7,460 nucleotides of DNA from Betaproteobacteria bacterium (lineage in GTDB: Bacteria; Pseudomonadota; Gammaproteobacteria; Burkholderiales; SG8-39), in NCBI GenBank assembly GCA_019509895.1, contig JAEKLK010000031.1, positions 1-7,460 on the forward strand, written 5' to 3'. The notes beneath the pieces were generated by a model, which saw nothing but the letters and a program-made list of their open reading frames with translations, was not told where the DNA came from and did no database searches. Made by a program: the position numbers and the translations under genes. Positions 1-5,742 of the stretch are shown here, piece after piece; the stretch's first letter is position 1; each line of letters starts with the position of its first letter.

Positions 1-122
1 TGCGACGGCGTAAAGAAGAACACCAGGTTGCGGTTGAACGCCGTCAGCACGAGCGCCGTGGCGATGCCGAGCGCCACCAAGCCGAGCGCGATCCAGGCGA
101 AGCGCTTATGCCTTGGCTTCAC
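1..122 (-). CDS. ccmE: CcmE, heme chaperone for cytochrome c maturation (partial, N-terminal 40 residues)
   Basis: CcmE receives heme from CcmC on the periplasmic face of the inner membrane, holds it covalently through a histidine, and passes it to CcmF/H for attachment to apocytochrome c. Only the N-terminus is present; the gene leaves the window at its left edge, so the heme-binding histidine cannot be seen. The visible peptide starts with a basic stretch (MKPRHKRF), then a single membrane helix (about residues 9-28), then the family-typical NRNLVFFFTPS segment at the start of the periplasmic domain. The start is a GTG at 120-122 with a GAGGAA Shine-Dalgarno-like sequence just upstream, inside the end of ccmD. 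The 17-nt overlap with ccmD suggests translational coupling. Identification rests on this short conserved segment plus gene order. Confidence 0.9.
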   Translation of the reverse strand, partial: MKPRHKRFAWIALGLVALGIATALVLTAFNRNLVFFFTPS

Positions 123-231
123 GTTTCCTCTTCAGCAAGAGCACCACCTCGATCCCGAGAAGCGCGAAAGTGACCCCGTATGAGCCCCAGATATAGAACG
201 CGTAGCCGCCCATGGCAAAGAATTCACTCAT
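106..231 (-). CDS. ccmD: CcmD, small heme exporter accessory protein (41 aa)
   Basis: CcmD is a tiny single-span inner-membrane protein that stabilises the CcmC-CcmE interaction and helps release holo-CcmE from the CcmABCD complex. The 41-residue product begins MSEFFAMGGYAFYIWGSYG, the classic CcmD opening (small residues, then YxxYVWxSYG-like). A hydrophobic helix follows (about residues 20-33) and then a positively charged tail (KRKREAKA), the expected length and layout for this family. The ATG is at 229-231 and the TAA at 106-108. The only Shine-Dalgarno-like sequence is a run of six G on the coding strand (positions 245-240), 8 nt before the ATG; it is formed by the edge of the upstream palindromic repeat. 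It lies between ccmC and ccmE, the conserved order. Confidence 0.92.
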   Translation of the reverse strand: MSEFFAMGGYAFYIWGSYGVTFALLGIEVVLLLKRKREAKA

Positions 232-240
232 CGTTCTTGC

Positions 241-335
241 CCCCCTGATAAGGGGGGTGGCGCGCAGCGCCGGGGGGTTTTGGGATTGAGAAAAAACCCC
301 CCACTCGCTGCGCTCCCGACCGCCTTATCAGGGGG
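241..335. repeat. Palindromic intergenic element between ccmC and ccmD
   Basis: The element is bounded by a perfect 13-bp inverted repeat, CCCCCTGATAAGG at 241-253 and CCTTATCAGGGGG at 323-335. Inside it a second pair, GGGGGGTTTT at 272-281 and AAAACCCCCC at 293-302, flanks a loop of about 11 nt, with a further partial match between GCGCAGCG near 262 and CGCTGCGC near 305. The whole 95 bp could fold into one long imperfect hairpin in DNA or in the ccm transcript. It resembles the REP/MITE-like dispersed hairpins common between genes in betaproteobacteria. No second copy occurs in this window, so the repeat-family assignment is inference. It lies inside the presumed ccm operon and could act as an attenuator or mRNA-processing site. 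Confidence 0.75.
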
Positions 336-348
336 TCAGCACAAAAAT

Positions 349-1059
349 TCATCCTGCTTCCTCTGCGATCTCGCAGCGCACGCGCACCATCGCCACGGCA
401 ATGCTGTACATCCAGAAGGCGAGCGCCATGAGCAGCATGCCGGTGAGCATGGTGGCCGCCATCGACGGCGCCTGGGTGAAGCTGACCGACGCTCCCTGGT
501 GCAGCGTATTCCACCATTGCACCGAGTAGTAGATGATCGGAATGTTGACGACGCCGACGATCGCGAGCAACGCCCCAGCACGGTCGGCGCGCCGGCGCTC
601 GTCGATCGAAGCGGTGAGTGCCATGAAGCCGAAATAGAGGAAAAGCAGGATCAGCTCGGAGGTGAGGCGCGCGTCCCATACCCACCAGGTACCCCAGGTG
701 GGACGCCCCCACAGCGACCCGGTCCAGAGCGCAATGAAGGTGAAGAGTGCCCCGGTCGGCGCCAGCGCCCGGGCCATCATCGCCGAGAGCCGGGTATTCA
801 TGGCGAGGCCGATGGCCGACCAGATGGCCATGACGACATAGATGAACATGGACATCCATGCCGCCGGCACATGGATGAAGATGACGCGGTAGACCTCGCC
901 CTGCTGGGCGTCGGTCGGTGCCACGAAGAAGCCGATGTAAAGGCCCGCCACCGCGAAAAGGGCCGCCAGCACGGCGGCCAGGCGCGAGATGCTGCCGGCG
1001 AGCGGAAAGAAGGTCTGCGGCGAGGCGTACCAGAACCAGCGGATTTCCTGCGCAGTCAT
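349..1059 (-). CDS. ccmC: CcmC, heme-handling membrane protein of cytochrome c maturation
   Basis: CcmC delivers heme to CcmE at the periplasmic side of the inner membrane as part of the CcmABCD complex. The predicted 236-aa product has six hydrophobic segments. It contains the tryptophan-rich heme-handling motif WGTWWVWD (122-129) followed by ARLTSEL, and the two conserved external histidines: H63 in FIHVPAAW and H187 in WWNTLHQG. Length and sequence fit the family throughout (for example the AxxDxQQG and VNIPIIYYSVQWWN segments). An in-frame ATG 60 nt upstream (1119) would add 20 residues unlike the usual N-terminus, so the ATG at 1057-1059, giving MTAQEIRWFWYASP, is preferred. No clear Shine-Dalgarno precedes it; see the promoter entry. 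ccmA and ccmB are not upstream: a divergent gene starts at 1223. Confidence 0.93.
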   Translation of the reverse strand: MTAQEIRWFWYASPQTFFPLAGSISRLAAVLAALFAVAGLYIGFFVAPTDAQQGEVYRVIFIHVPAAWMSMFIYVVMAIWSAIGLAMNTRLSAMMARALAPTGALFTFIALWTGSLWGRPTWGTWWVWDARLTSELILLFLYFGFMALTASIDERRRADRAGALLAIVGVVNIPIIYYSVQWWNTLHQGASVSFTQAPSMAATMLTGMLLMALAFWMYSIAVAMVRVRCEIAEEAG

Positions 1060-1066
1060 GCCCGGG

Positions 1067-1075
1067 TATATAGCA
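1067..1075 (-). promoter_or_regulatory. Possible extended -10 promoter element for the ccmC-ccmD-ccmE operon
   Basis: On the minus strand this reads TGCTATATA, which fits an extended -10 (TGn followed by a TATAAT-like hexamer). Only 7 nt separate it from the preferred ccmC ATG at 1059, so transcription would begin at or next to the start codon and give a leaderless or nearly leaderless mRNA. That would also explain the absence of a Shine-Dalgarno sequence. No well-spaced -35 was found (TTGGCG lies 21 bp upstream, too far), which extended -10 promoters tolerate. This is pattern recognition only. Confidence 0.35.
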
Positions 1076-1222
1076 CGGGAAAAAGCGCTGCCGCGCCAAA
1101 GGTCTTTGCGCCAGATCAAATGTCATTTCCGGACGCTCCGGCCAGCCGCCAGGCTCATGCCGCAGGGCGGCGGGTGATGGACATGGGGCGGCGAATGCGC
1201 TTAACTGGCATCCGGGGACCCA

Positions 1223-2197
1223 GTGGATAAGAAACGCATCCGTATCGCCATTGCCGCCGGCCTTGCCGCCGCGGCCGCCGGAGGGCTTGCGCTCTGGCGC
1301 CCGCACCCGGGCGAGTCGGGCGTCGAGCCGCGCACGGCCGCCGGCGCCCCATCGCAGGCGACCGAGCCCGAACGGCTCGCCAAGCTGCCATCGCGCCAGG
1401 CGATCGGCGCCGCGCGCGGCCAGCCGTTCGACCCGCGCTCCTGGGCACCGCCGCACCGGCCCGCACCCGCGGTCGCGGTCGCGGCGCCCAAGCCGGTCGC
1501 GCCGCCAATCCCTTACCGCGTTGCCGGCCAGGTAATGCACGATGGCCTCAATCAGGTCGTGCTTGCGCGCGAGGATCGAGTCTTCACCGTGCGCGAGGGC
1601 GACACCCTCGACAACGTCTATCGCGTCGAGGCAATACGGCCCGATGCGGTCACCATCACCTACCTGCCGCTCGCCGAGCTGCAGCAGATTCCCGTCGGCG
1701 GATTGCGCCTCGAAACGGGGCCGGCCAATGCGCTCGCAAGCGCACCGGCCGCCGCACCGATGGGTGCGCAAAGTGCAGCGCAGGGCGCCAGCGCGGACGC
1801 GCGGCCGGCGCAGCTCCGCTGGGAAGGTCCAAAACAAGTGCAGGCCGGGGCTAATTTCGACGTCGCGCTGAAGCTGACGTCGGGGCAGCCGGTGCGCGCG
1901 CTGCCGATGCAGCTCAACTACGACGCCAAGCTGCTCGAGGCGGTGGCGGTGCGCCCGGGCGATCTCTTCGCCGACGGGCGCTTCAGCTACCGCGTGAATC
2001 CGAGCGGCGCGATCTTCGTCGGCGCGAGTATCGACAAGGCGATGCCTGCCGATGCGGAGCTGATGGTGGTGACGTTCCGGCCGATCCGCTCCGGCAACGC
2101 GGAGCTTCGGCTCTCCGCTGTCGCTCTCCAGGGCGCCGCGGGGCGCGTGATTGCGCACGAGCCGCCCGCGGCATTCCGCACGGCGATTCTTCAGTAG
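1223..2197 (+). CDS. Membrane-anchored GspC/PilP-like domain fused to a cohesin-type domain (type II secretion/pilus accessory protein)
   Basis: Residues 7-25 form one Ala/Gly-rich membrane anchor (MDKKRIRIAI...), then comes a Pro/Ala-rich linker to about 94. Residues 95-163 (PYRVAGQ...VVLAREDRVFTVREGDTL...YRVEAI...ITYLPL) have the small beta-domain pattern of GspC/PilP inner-membrane secretion proteins; related proteins are often database-labelled 'secretion system X translation initiation factor'. A second Ala-rich linker (164-195) leads to a cohesin-like beta-sandwich at 196-322 (LRWEGP...VQAGANFDVALKL, QLNYDAKLLEAV...GDLF, VVTFRPIRSGNAELRLSAV). Such domains also occur at the C-terminus of some GspD secretins. 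The likely role is linking periplasmic parts of a type II secretion or pilus machine; this is inference, since no other secretion gene is present. The start is GTG with GGGGA 4 nt before it, a rather tight spacing, and no in-frame ATG fits better. It is divergent from ccmC. Confidence 0.8.
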   Translation: MDKKRIRIAIAAGLAAAAAGGLALWRPHPGESGVEPRTAAGAPSQATEPERLAKLPSRQAIGAARGQPFDPRSWAPPHRPAPAVAVAAPKPVAPPIPYRVAGQVMHDGLNQVVLAREDRVFTVREGDTLDNVYRVEAIRPDAVTITYLPLAELQQIPVGGLRLETGPANALASAPAAAPMGAQSAAQGASADARPAQLRWEGPKQVQAGANFDVALKLTSGQPVRALPMQLNYDAKLLEAVAVRPGDLFADGRFSYRVNPSGAIFVGASIDKAMPADAELMVVTFRPIRSGNAELRLSAVALQGAAGRVIAHEPPAAFRTAILQ

Positions 2198-2210
2198 CCA
2201 CTCTGAATAG

Positions 2211-2280
2211 TCATCCCCGCAAAGGCGGGGATCGACTCCGTTCCTGATGTCCAAACGAGGCGCCCGCCTTCGCGGGGACC
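2211..2280. repeat. Dispersed-type GC-rich double-hairpin repeat between convergent genes
   Basis: Two small hairpins lie between the stop codons of the cohesin-domain gene (2197) and the LysR gene (2293). The first is ATCCCCGC-AAAG-GCGGGGAT (2213-2232). The second is CCCGC-CTTC-GCGGG (2263-2276). The outer arms also match each other as inverted copies (ATCCCCGC at 2213-2220 against GCGGGGAC at 2272-2279). The form TCATCCCCGC...GCGGGGAC is typical of dispersed intergenic repeats in beta- and gammaproteobacteria. Neither hairpin has a following T-run, so it is not a canonical terminator, though it could protect or end both convergent transcripts. Nothing else is seen in this gap. Confidence 0.75.
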
Positions 2281-2292
2281 ACTGAGGACGGC

Positions 2293-3222
2293 TTAAGCGG
2301 CTTGCGCTGCGCGCGGCGCCGGCTCGCACTCGAGCGCCGACATGTAGTCCTTCAGGAAAGCGTTGAAGCTCTCGGTGCCTTCAGGCAGCTTGCGCGAGCG
2401 GCTCACCAGCCAGTAAACATTGCCGGTGACCTGCGGTGCCACCAGCGGGCGCGCGGCGAGGCCGCGCTTGGCGCAGGCCGCCGTGGCGAAGCTCGGCACG
2501 ACCGCGAGGCCGGCGCCGACCTCGACCATCGCAATCTGCGTCTCGAGATAATTGCAGACTACCTCGGGCGGCTCGCGCCGACCGGCGCGCGCCAGGTGCT
2601 CATCGACCACCTCCCGGATCGGGTTACCCGCTGGGAAGCCGATCAGGCGCTCGCGCGCGAGGTCCTCCCAGCGCACTTCCGCCGCCAGCCGCAGCGCACC
2701 TTCACGCGGGGCGATCACCATCATCGAAAAGCGCGCGAGCGGCGTACGGCGCACGCCCGGTGTGTCGTGATGCAGGGCCGTCACCGCGACGTCAAGTTCG
2801 CCGGCATGCAGCATCTCGACCAAGCGTGCTCCCTCGGCGTCGATCAGGCGTACGTGCAACTCGGGATTGCGTAACGCATAGCTCGCGAGCGCCGCGGGGA
2901 GGATGTCGGCGGCGACGAACGGCGTGGCGCCGATCGACAACTCGCCCTTTTCGGCCGAAGCCGAGCGGCCGATGTTGGCGGCCGCCTGCTCCAGCTCTAG
3001 CAGGCTTTTGTCGGCGATCGGCAGGAATTTGGAGCCGAACTTCGTCAGCATGACCTTGCGCGTGGTGCGCTCGAACAGCCGGAAACCGAGCTGCGCCTCG
3101 AGCTCGCGCACCAGCACGCTCATGCCTGATTGCGTGATGTAAAGCTGGTCGGCCGCCCGCGAAAAGCTCTGATAGCGCGCCGTAAGCAGGAAGGCCTTGA
3201 GCTGTCGCGAGGTGATATTCAT
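2293..3222 (-). CDS. LysR-type transcriptional regulator
   Basis: A 309-aa DNA-binding regulator of usual LysR length. The N-terminal winged helix-turn-helix covers about residues 3-62, with the family hallmark FSRAADQLYITQSGMSVLVRELEAQLG (about 20-46) and LFERTTRKVMLTKFG after it. A linker helix is followed by the periplasmic-binding-protein-like effector domain (about 91-295), including GELSIGATPFVAADILP and GAGLAVVPSFA. It is transcribed divergently from the two-gene hydrolase operon that starts at 3434, the classical arrangement for a LysR protein controlling its neighbours and itself. The inducer is therefore probably a substrate or product of those hydrolases, but the sequence does not identify it. 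The start gives MNITSRQLKAF, the normal family opening; no strong Shine-Dalgarno precedes it. Confidence 0.93.
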   Translation of the reverse strand: MNITSRQLKAFLLTARYQSFSRAADQLYITQSGMSVLVRELEAQLGFRLFERTTRKVMLTKFGSKFLPIADKSLLELEQAAANIGRSASAEKGELSIGATPFVAADILPAALASYALRNPELHVRLIDAEGARLVEMLHAGELDVAVTALHHDTPGVRRTPLARFSMMVIAPREGALRLAAEVRWEDLARERLIGFPAGNPIREVVDEHLARAGRREPPEVVCNYLETQIAMVEVGAGLAVVPSFATAACAKRGLAARPLVAPQVTGNVYWLVSRSRKLPEGTESFNAFLKDYMSALECEPAPRAAQAA

Positions 3223-3230
3223 TCGTAGGT

Positions 3231-3283
3231 GTGATGAATTGATGACTTAGTCGAATAGAACTTGTAGTTCATCACGTGTTAAA
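3231..3283. promoter_or_regulatory. Candidate LysR operator region in the divergent promoter
   Basis: The 211-bp gap between the LysR start (3222) and the esterase start (3434) is much more AT-rich in its first 80 bp than the surrounding genes. It contains a perfect 8-bp inverted repeat, GTGATGAA at 3231-3238 and TTCATCAC at 3268-3275. Between the arms is GACTTAGTC (3244-3252), and overlapping the right arm is an imperfect palindrome TTcAtCACGTGtTaAA (3268-3283). Spaced dyads like these are typical of LysR binding sites, although a canonical T-N11-A box was not found. A weak -35/-10 pair for the rightward operon may be TTGTAG (3262-3267) and TATCAA (3287-3292), with a 19-bp spacer. The rest of the gap (3293-3410) has a small hairpin CCGCC-CGACA-GGCGG (3326-3340) and no gene. 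Confidence 0.5.
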
Positions 3284-3410
3284 TCGTATCAAGTAAAGCG
3301 CGTGTCGTGACACTACAACGGTGACCCGCCCGACAGGCGGCAACCTTAAGAAAAACCTTCCAGCCCAACCGCTAAGCGCGCGTAGTTAAGTGGTTTCTGT
3401 CCCACCGTAC

Positions 3411-3428
3411 TTCCCTTAGAGGAGGGAA
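3411..3428 (+). promoter_or_regulatory. Strong Shine-Dalgarno of the esterase gene inside a small hairpin
   Basis: AGAGGAGGG (3418-3426) lies 7 nt before the GTG start at 3434 and settles that start. TTCCCT (3411-3416) pairs exactly with AGGGAA (3423-3428) across a 6-nt loop, TAGAGG, so part of the ribosome binding site could be masked in the mRNA. Whether the hairpin forms or is regulated is unknown. Confidence 0.5.
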
Positions 3429-3433
3429 AACAG

Positions 3434-5731
3434 GTGTTTCGCAAAACCGATTGCTTTTCGTCGTATGCGCTCGCGCTCGCGCTGGCCGCGGCCGGCGCGT
3501 GGCTTCCCGCCGCGCGCGCCGCGGTGCCCGACCTGCCCACCGTCGAGGGCCCGATCACCGGTCCCGGCGAGATGCAGCCCGGCATCCGGCCCGGCCCGGA
3601 CGGCACGAACCTCGAGGACTTCGGCTACACCGCGGAGGAATACTTCGTCTCGGGCGTCGCCGCGGGCGTCGCCTACAAGACGCGCATCCTCATCCGCAAG
3701 CCGCCGCTCGCCAAGTTCAGCGGCGTGCTCGTCGCCGAGCCGACGCACCGCGGCGGCAACGGCCTCATCTGCCAGTTCGCGCGCTACGGCATCGCGCAAC
3801 GCGGCCATGCTTGCGTGCAGATCGCCGCACGCTTCATCAATCTCAGCAATCCGGCGACCGCCGGCGCCGGGCTGAAGGAATTCAATCCCGACCGATACGC
3901 CAGTCTCACCCTGCTCAACAACTCGAGCGGCACGCTGCAGGCGAACACCATCATCGCGCAGGTCGGCCGGCTGCTGAAGTCGAACCTGAGCGGCGGGCCA
4001 ATGGGCGCGTACAACGTGCGCACCATGGTGATCGGCGGCACGTCCGATTCCTCGGGCGCGACGCGCAACTACATGAACACCACGGCGGCCAACCACACCA
4101 ACCAGCGCATGCCGGACGGAGCGGCGATCTACGACGGCTATTTCGTCTCCTCCATCCTCGGCGGCGCGCCGGTGGCGACCCTCACCGATGTGCCGGTCAT
4201 CGCCATGCCGACACAGTTCGAGCTGCACAGCTCGAACGGCTTTCGCCGCCCCGACAGCGACGATCTGGCGAACCGCTATCGCGGCTACGAGATGTCGGGC
4301 ATGTCGCACAACGACGCGCGCGAGAACCCGGCTTTCCCGGATTGCGTGCACCCCGCGCTCAGCCGCTATCCCTACGGCGCCATGACCTTCATGGGCCTGC
4401 AGCACATGATCGACTGGGCGGCGAACGGCACGATTCCGCCGAAGGCACCGTCGCCGATGGAAATCGACAACGATCTCTCCGACGGGACGCGGGTCGCGCT
4501 CGACGCGAACGGCAACGCCAAGGGCGGCGTGCGCACCAGCTACCTCGACCTGCCGGTCTACACGTACACCATCCCGAATGCCGGCCCGGGCCTTTGCAAC
4601 CAGACCGGCTACGAGACGCGCCTCTCCGACGATGTGCTGCGCTCGCTGTACGGTCCCTTTGGCCAGTCGGCATACCTTCAGCAAATCGAGAGCCATCTGC
4701 AGGAGCTGATGGCCGCCGGCTGGTTCCCACCTGAATACGCCGACCGCTACGTCCGCAAGGACGCGAAAGAGTTCAAGGTGCTGCCGCCCGATCTGGTGGC
4801 CGGCGCCCTGACCGTCGGCGGGGGACCGCTCTTCCAGGGCTATCCGGCGACGTTCAGCGCGCAGGTGCGAAACACAGCGCCCGACGGCGCGGCCGGCGTG
4901 AAAGTCCGCTTCCTGGTCGACGGTGCGACGGTCAACGAGCAGACCCTCGCGCAGCTCGCCGCCGGCGCGAGCACCACCGTAAGCGCCCAATGGTCCTCGA
5001 CCCCCGGCAACCACAACGTCCAGGTGGTGCTCGATCCGGACGACACGATCAGCGAGCTCGACGAGACCAACAACAGCGCCGCCGCGACGTTCGTGGTCAC
5101 AGGAGACACCGTGGCGCCGGCCAGTGTCGCGACGCCGTCCCCCGGACCGAACGCGGCGGGCTGGAACAACGGCAACGTCACGGTCGCGCTTTCGGCGAGC
5201 GACAACGCCGGCGGCAGCGGCGTGCGCTCGATCACTTATGCCATAGGCGCCGGCGCGCCCACGACGGTGAATGGTGCGAGCGCTTCGCTTGCGCTATCGA
5301 GCGAAGGCGTGACCACCGTCCGCTACTTCGCGACCGACAACGTCGGCAACACCGAGAGCGCGAAGACGCTCACCGTACGTATCGACCGGACACCACCGGT
5401 CGCCACGCTCAGCCTCTCGCCGGACCGCATCTGGCCGCCAAACCACAAACTAGTAACCGTCACGCCATCGCTGAACACGTCGGACAATCTGAACGCGGTC
5501 GTGGTGAGCGCGCCGGTGGTGACCAGCAACGAGCCCCAGACCGGCTGCGACGCCGACGACGTCGCCGGCGACTGGTCCGTCAGCGGCGCGGCGATTCAGG
5601 TACGCGCCGAGCGCTGCGGCCCCGGCTCCGGACGGACTTACACAGTGACCTACACGATCACCGACGCCGCGGGCAACAGCTCGCAGGCGAGTGCAACCGT
5701 ATTCGTGCCGCATAACGCGGCGAAGGAATAA
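3434..5731 (+). CDS. Secreted Abhydrolase_10-type esterase with CARDB and Ig-like modules
   Basis: A 765-aa exported protein. Residues 1-29 are a signal peptide ending in the cleavage motif ARA before AVPDLP. Residues about 35-445 resemble the 'alpha/beta hydrolase domain' family (Abhydrolase_10): GYTAEEYFVSG and YKTRILIRKP near the start; a nucleophile motif G202-T-S204-D-S206 in VIGGTSDSSGATRNYMN; E263 as possible acid; and H292 in MSGMSHND as likely base. An ester is therefore the probable substrate, but which one is unknown. Residues about 450-556 form a CARDB-like domain (LVDGATVNEQTL...ISELDETNNSA). About 560-650 is an Ig-like module (SASDNAGGSGVRSITYAI...ATDNVGNTES). From 653 a C-terminal beta-sandwich carries IWPPNHKLVTVTP and YTITDAAGNSSQASATV. 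Such tails usually serve adhesion or spacing. No sorting signal is seen. It is the first gene of an operon with the tannase-like gene 11 nt downstream, under a divergent LysR gene. Confidence 0.85.
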   Translation: MFRKTDCFSSYALALALAAAGAWLPAARAAVPDLPTVEGPITGPGEMQPGIRPGPDGTNLEDFGYTAEEYFVSGVAAGVAYKTRILIRKPPLAKFSGVLVAEPTHRGGNGLICQFARYGIAQRGHACVQIAARFINLSNPATAGAGLKEFNPDRYASLTLLNNSSGTLQANTIIAQVGRLLKSNLSGGPMGAYNVRTMVIGGTSDSSGATRNYMNTTAANHTNQRMPDGAAIYDGYFVSSILGGAPVATLTDVPVIAMPTQFELHSSNGFRRPDSDDLANRYRGYEMSGMSHNDARENPAFPDCVHPALSRYPYGAMTFMGLQHMIDWAANGTIPPKAPSPMEIDNDLSDGTRVALDANGNAKGGVRTSYLDLPVYTYTIPNAGPGLCNQTGYETRLSDDVLRSLYGPFGQSAYLQQIESHLQELMAAGWFPPEYADRYVRKDAKEFKVLPPDLVAGALTVGGGPLFQGYPATFSAQVRNTAPDGAAGVKVRFLVDGATVNEQTLAQLAAGASTTVSAQWSSTPGNHNVQVVLDPDDTISELDETNNSAAATFVVTGDTVAPASVATPSPGPNAAGWNNGNVTVALSASDNAGGSGVRSITYAIGAGAPTTVNGASASLALSSEGVTTVRYFATDNVGNTESAKTLTVRIDRTPPVATLSLSPDRIWPPNHKLVTVTPSLNTSDNLNAVVVSAPVVTSNEPQTGCDADDVAGDWSVSGAAIQVRAERCGPGSGRTYTVTYTITDAAGNSSQASATVFVPHNAAKE

Positions 5732-5742
5732 GAGGAGACACC

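Noticed and set aside
1060..1119. Longer ccmC start at 1119 adding 20 residues.
   Set aside because: The extra residues do not look like the CcmC N-terminus, and the homologous region fits a start at 1059. The GGAG about 9 nt upstream of 1119 keeps it a minor possibility.
280..1230. Plus-strand open frame of 316 codons opposite ccmC.
   Set aside because: It starts inside the palindromic repeat, is antisense to the well-conserved ccmC, and its product is charged and repetitive with no recognisable domain.
224..2329. Very long minus-strand open frame (701 codons) spanning ccmC, the cohesin-domain gene and the repeats.
   Set aside because: It runs antisense to or out of frame with well-supported genes, its product is Arg/Ala/Gly/His-rich without recognisable motifs, and it crosses both palindromic repeats. 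High GC content suppresses stop codons and creates such shadows.
3321..3433. Possible cyclic-di-GMP or other riboswitch in the esterase leader, prompted by repeated AACC and GGCGGCAACC segments.
   Set aside because: The conserved core elements of the classes I could recall are absent, and only short local hairpins are visible.
3416..5014. Minus-strand open frame of 532 codons opposite the esterase gene.
   Set aside because: The product is an Arg/Ala/Val/His-rich low-complexity translation with no family features, while the plus-strand frame has a signal peptide, ribosome binding site and domain motifs.
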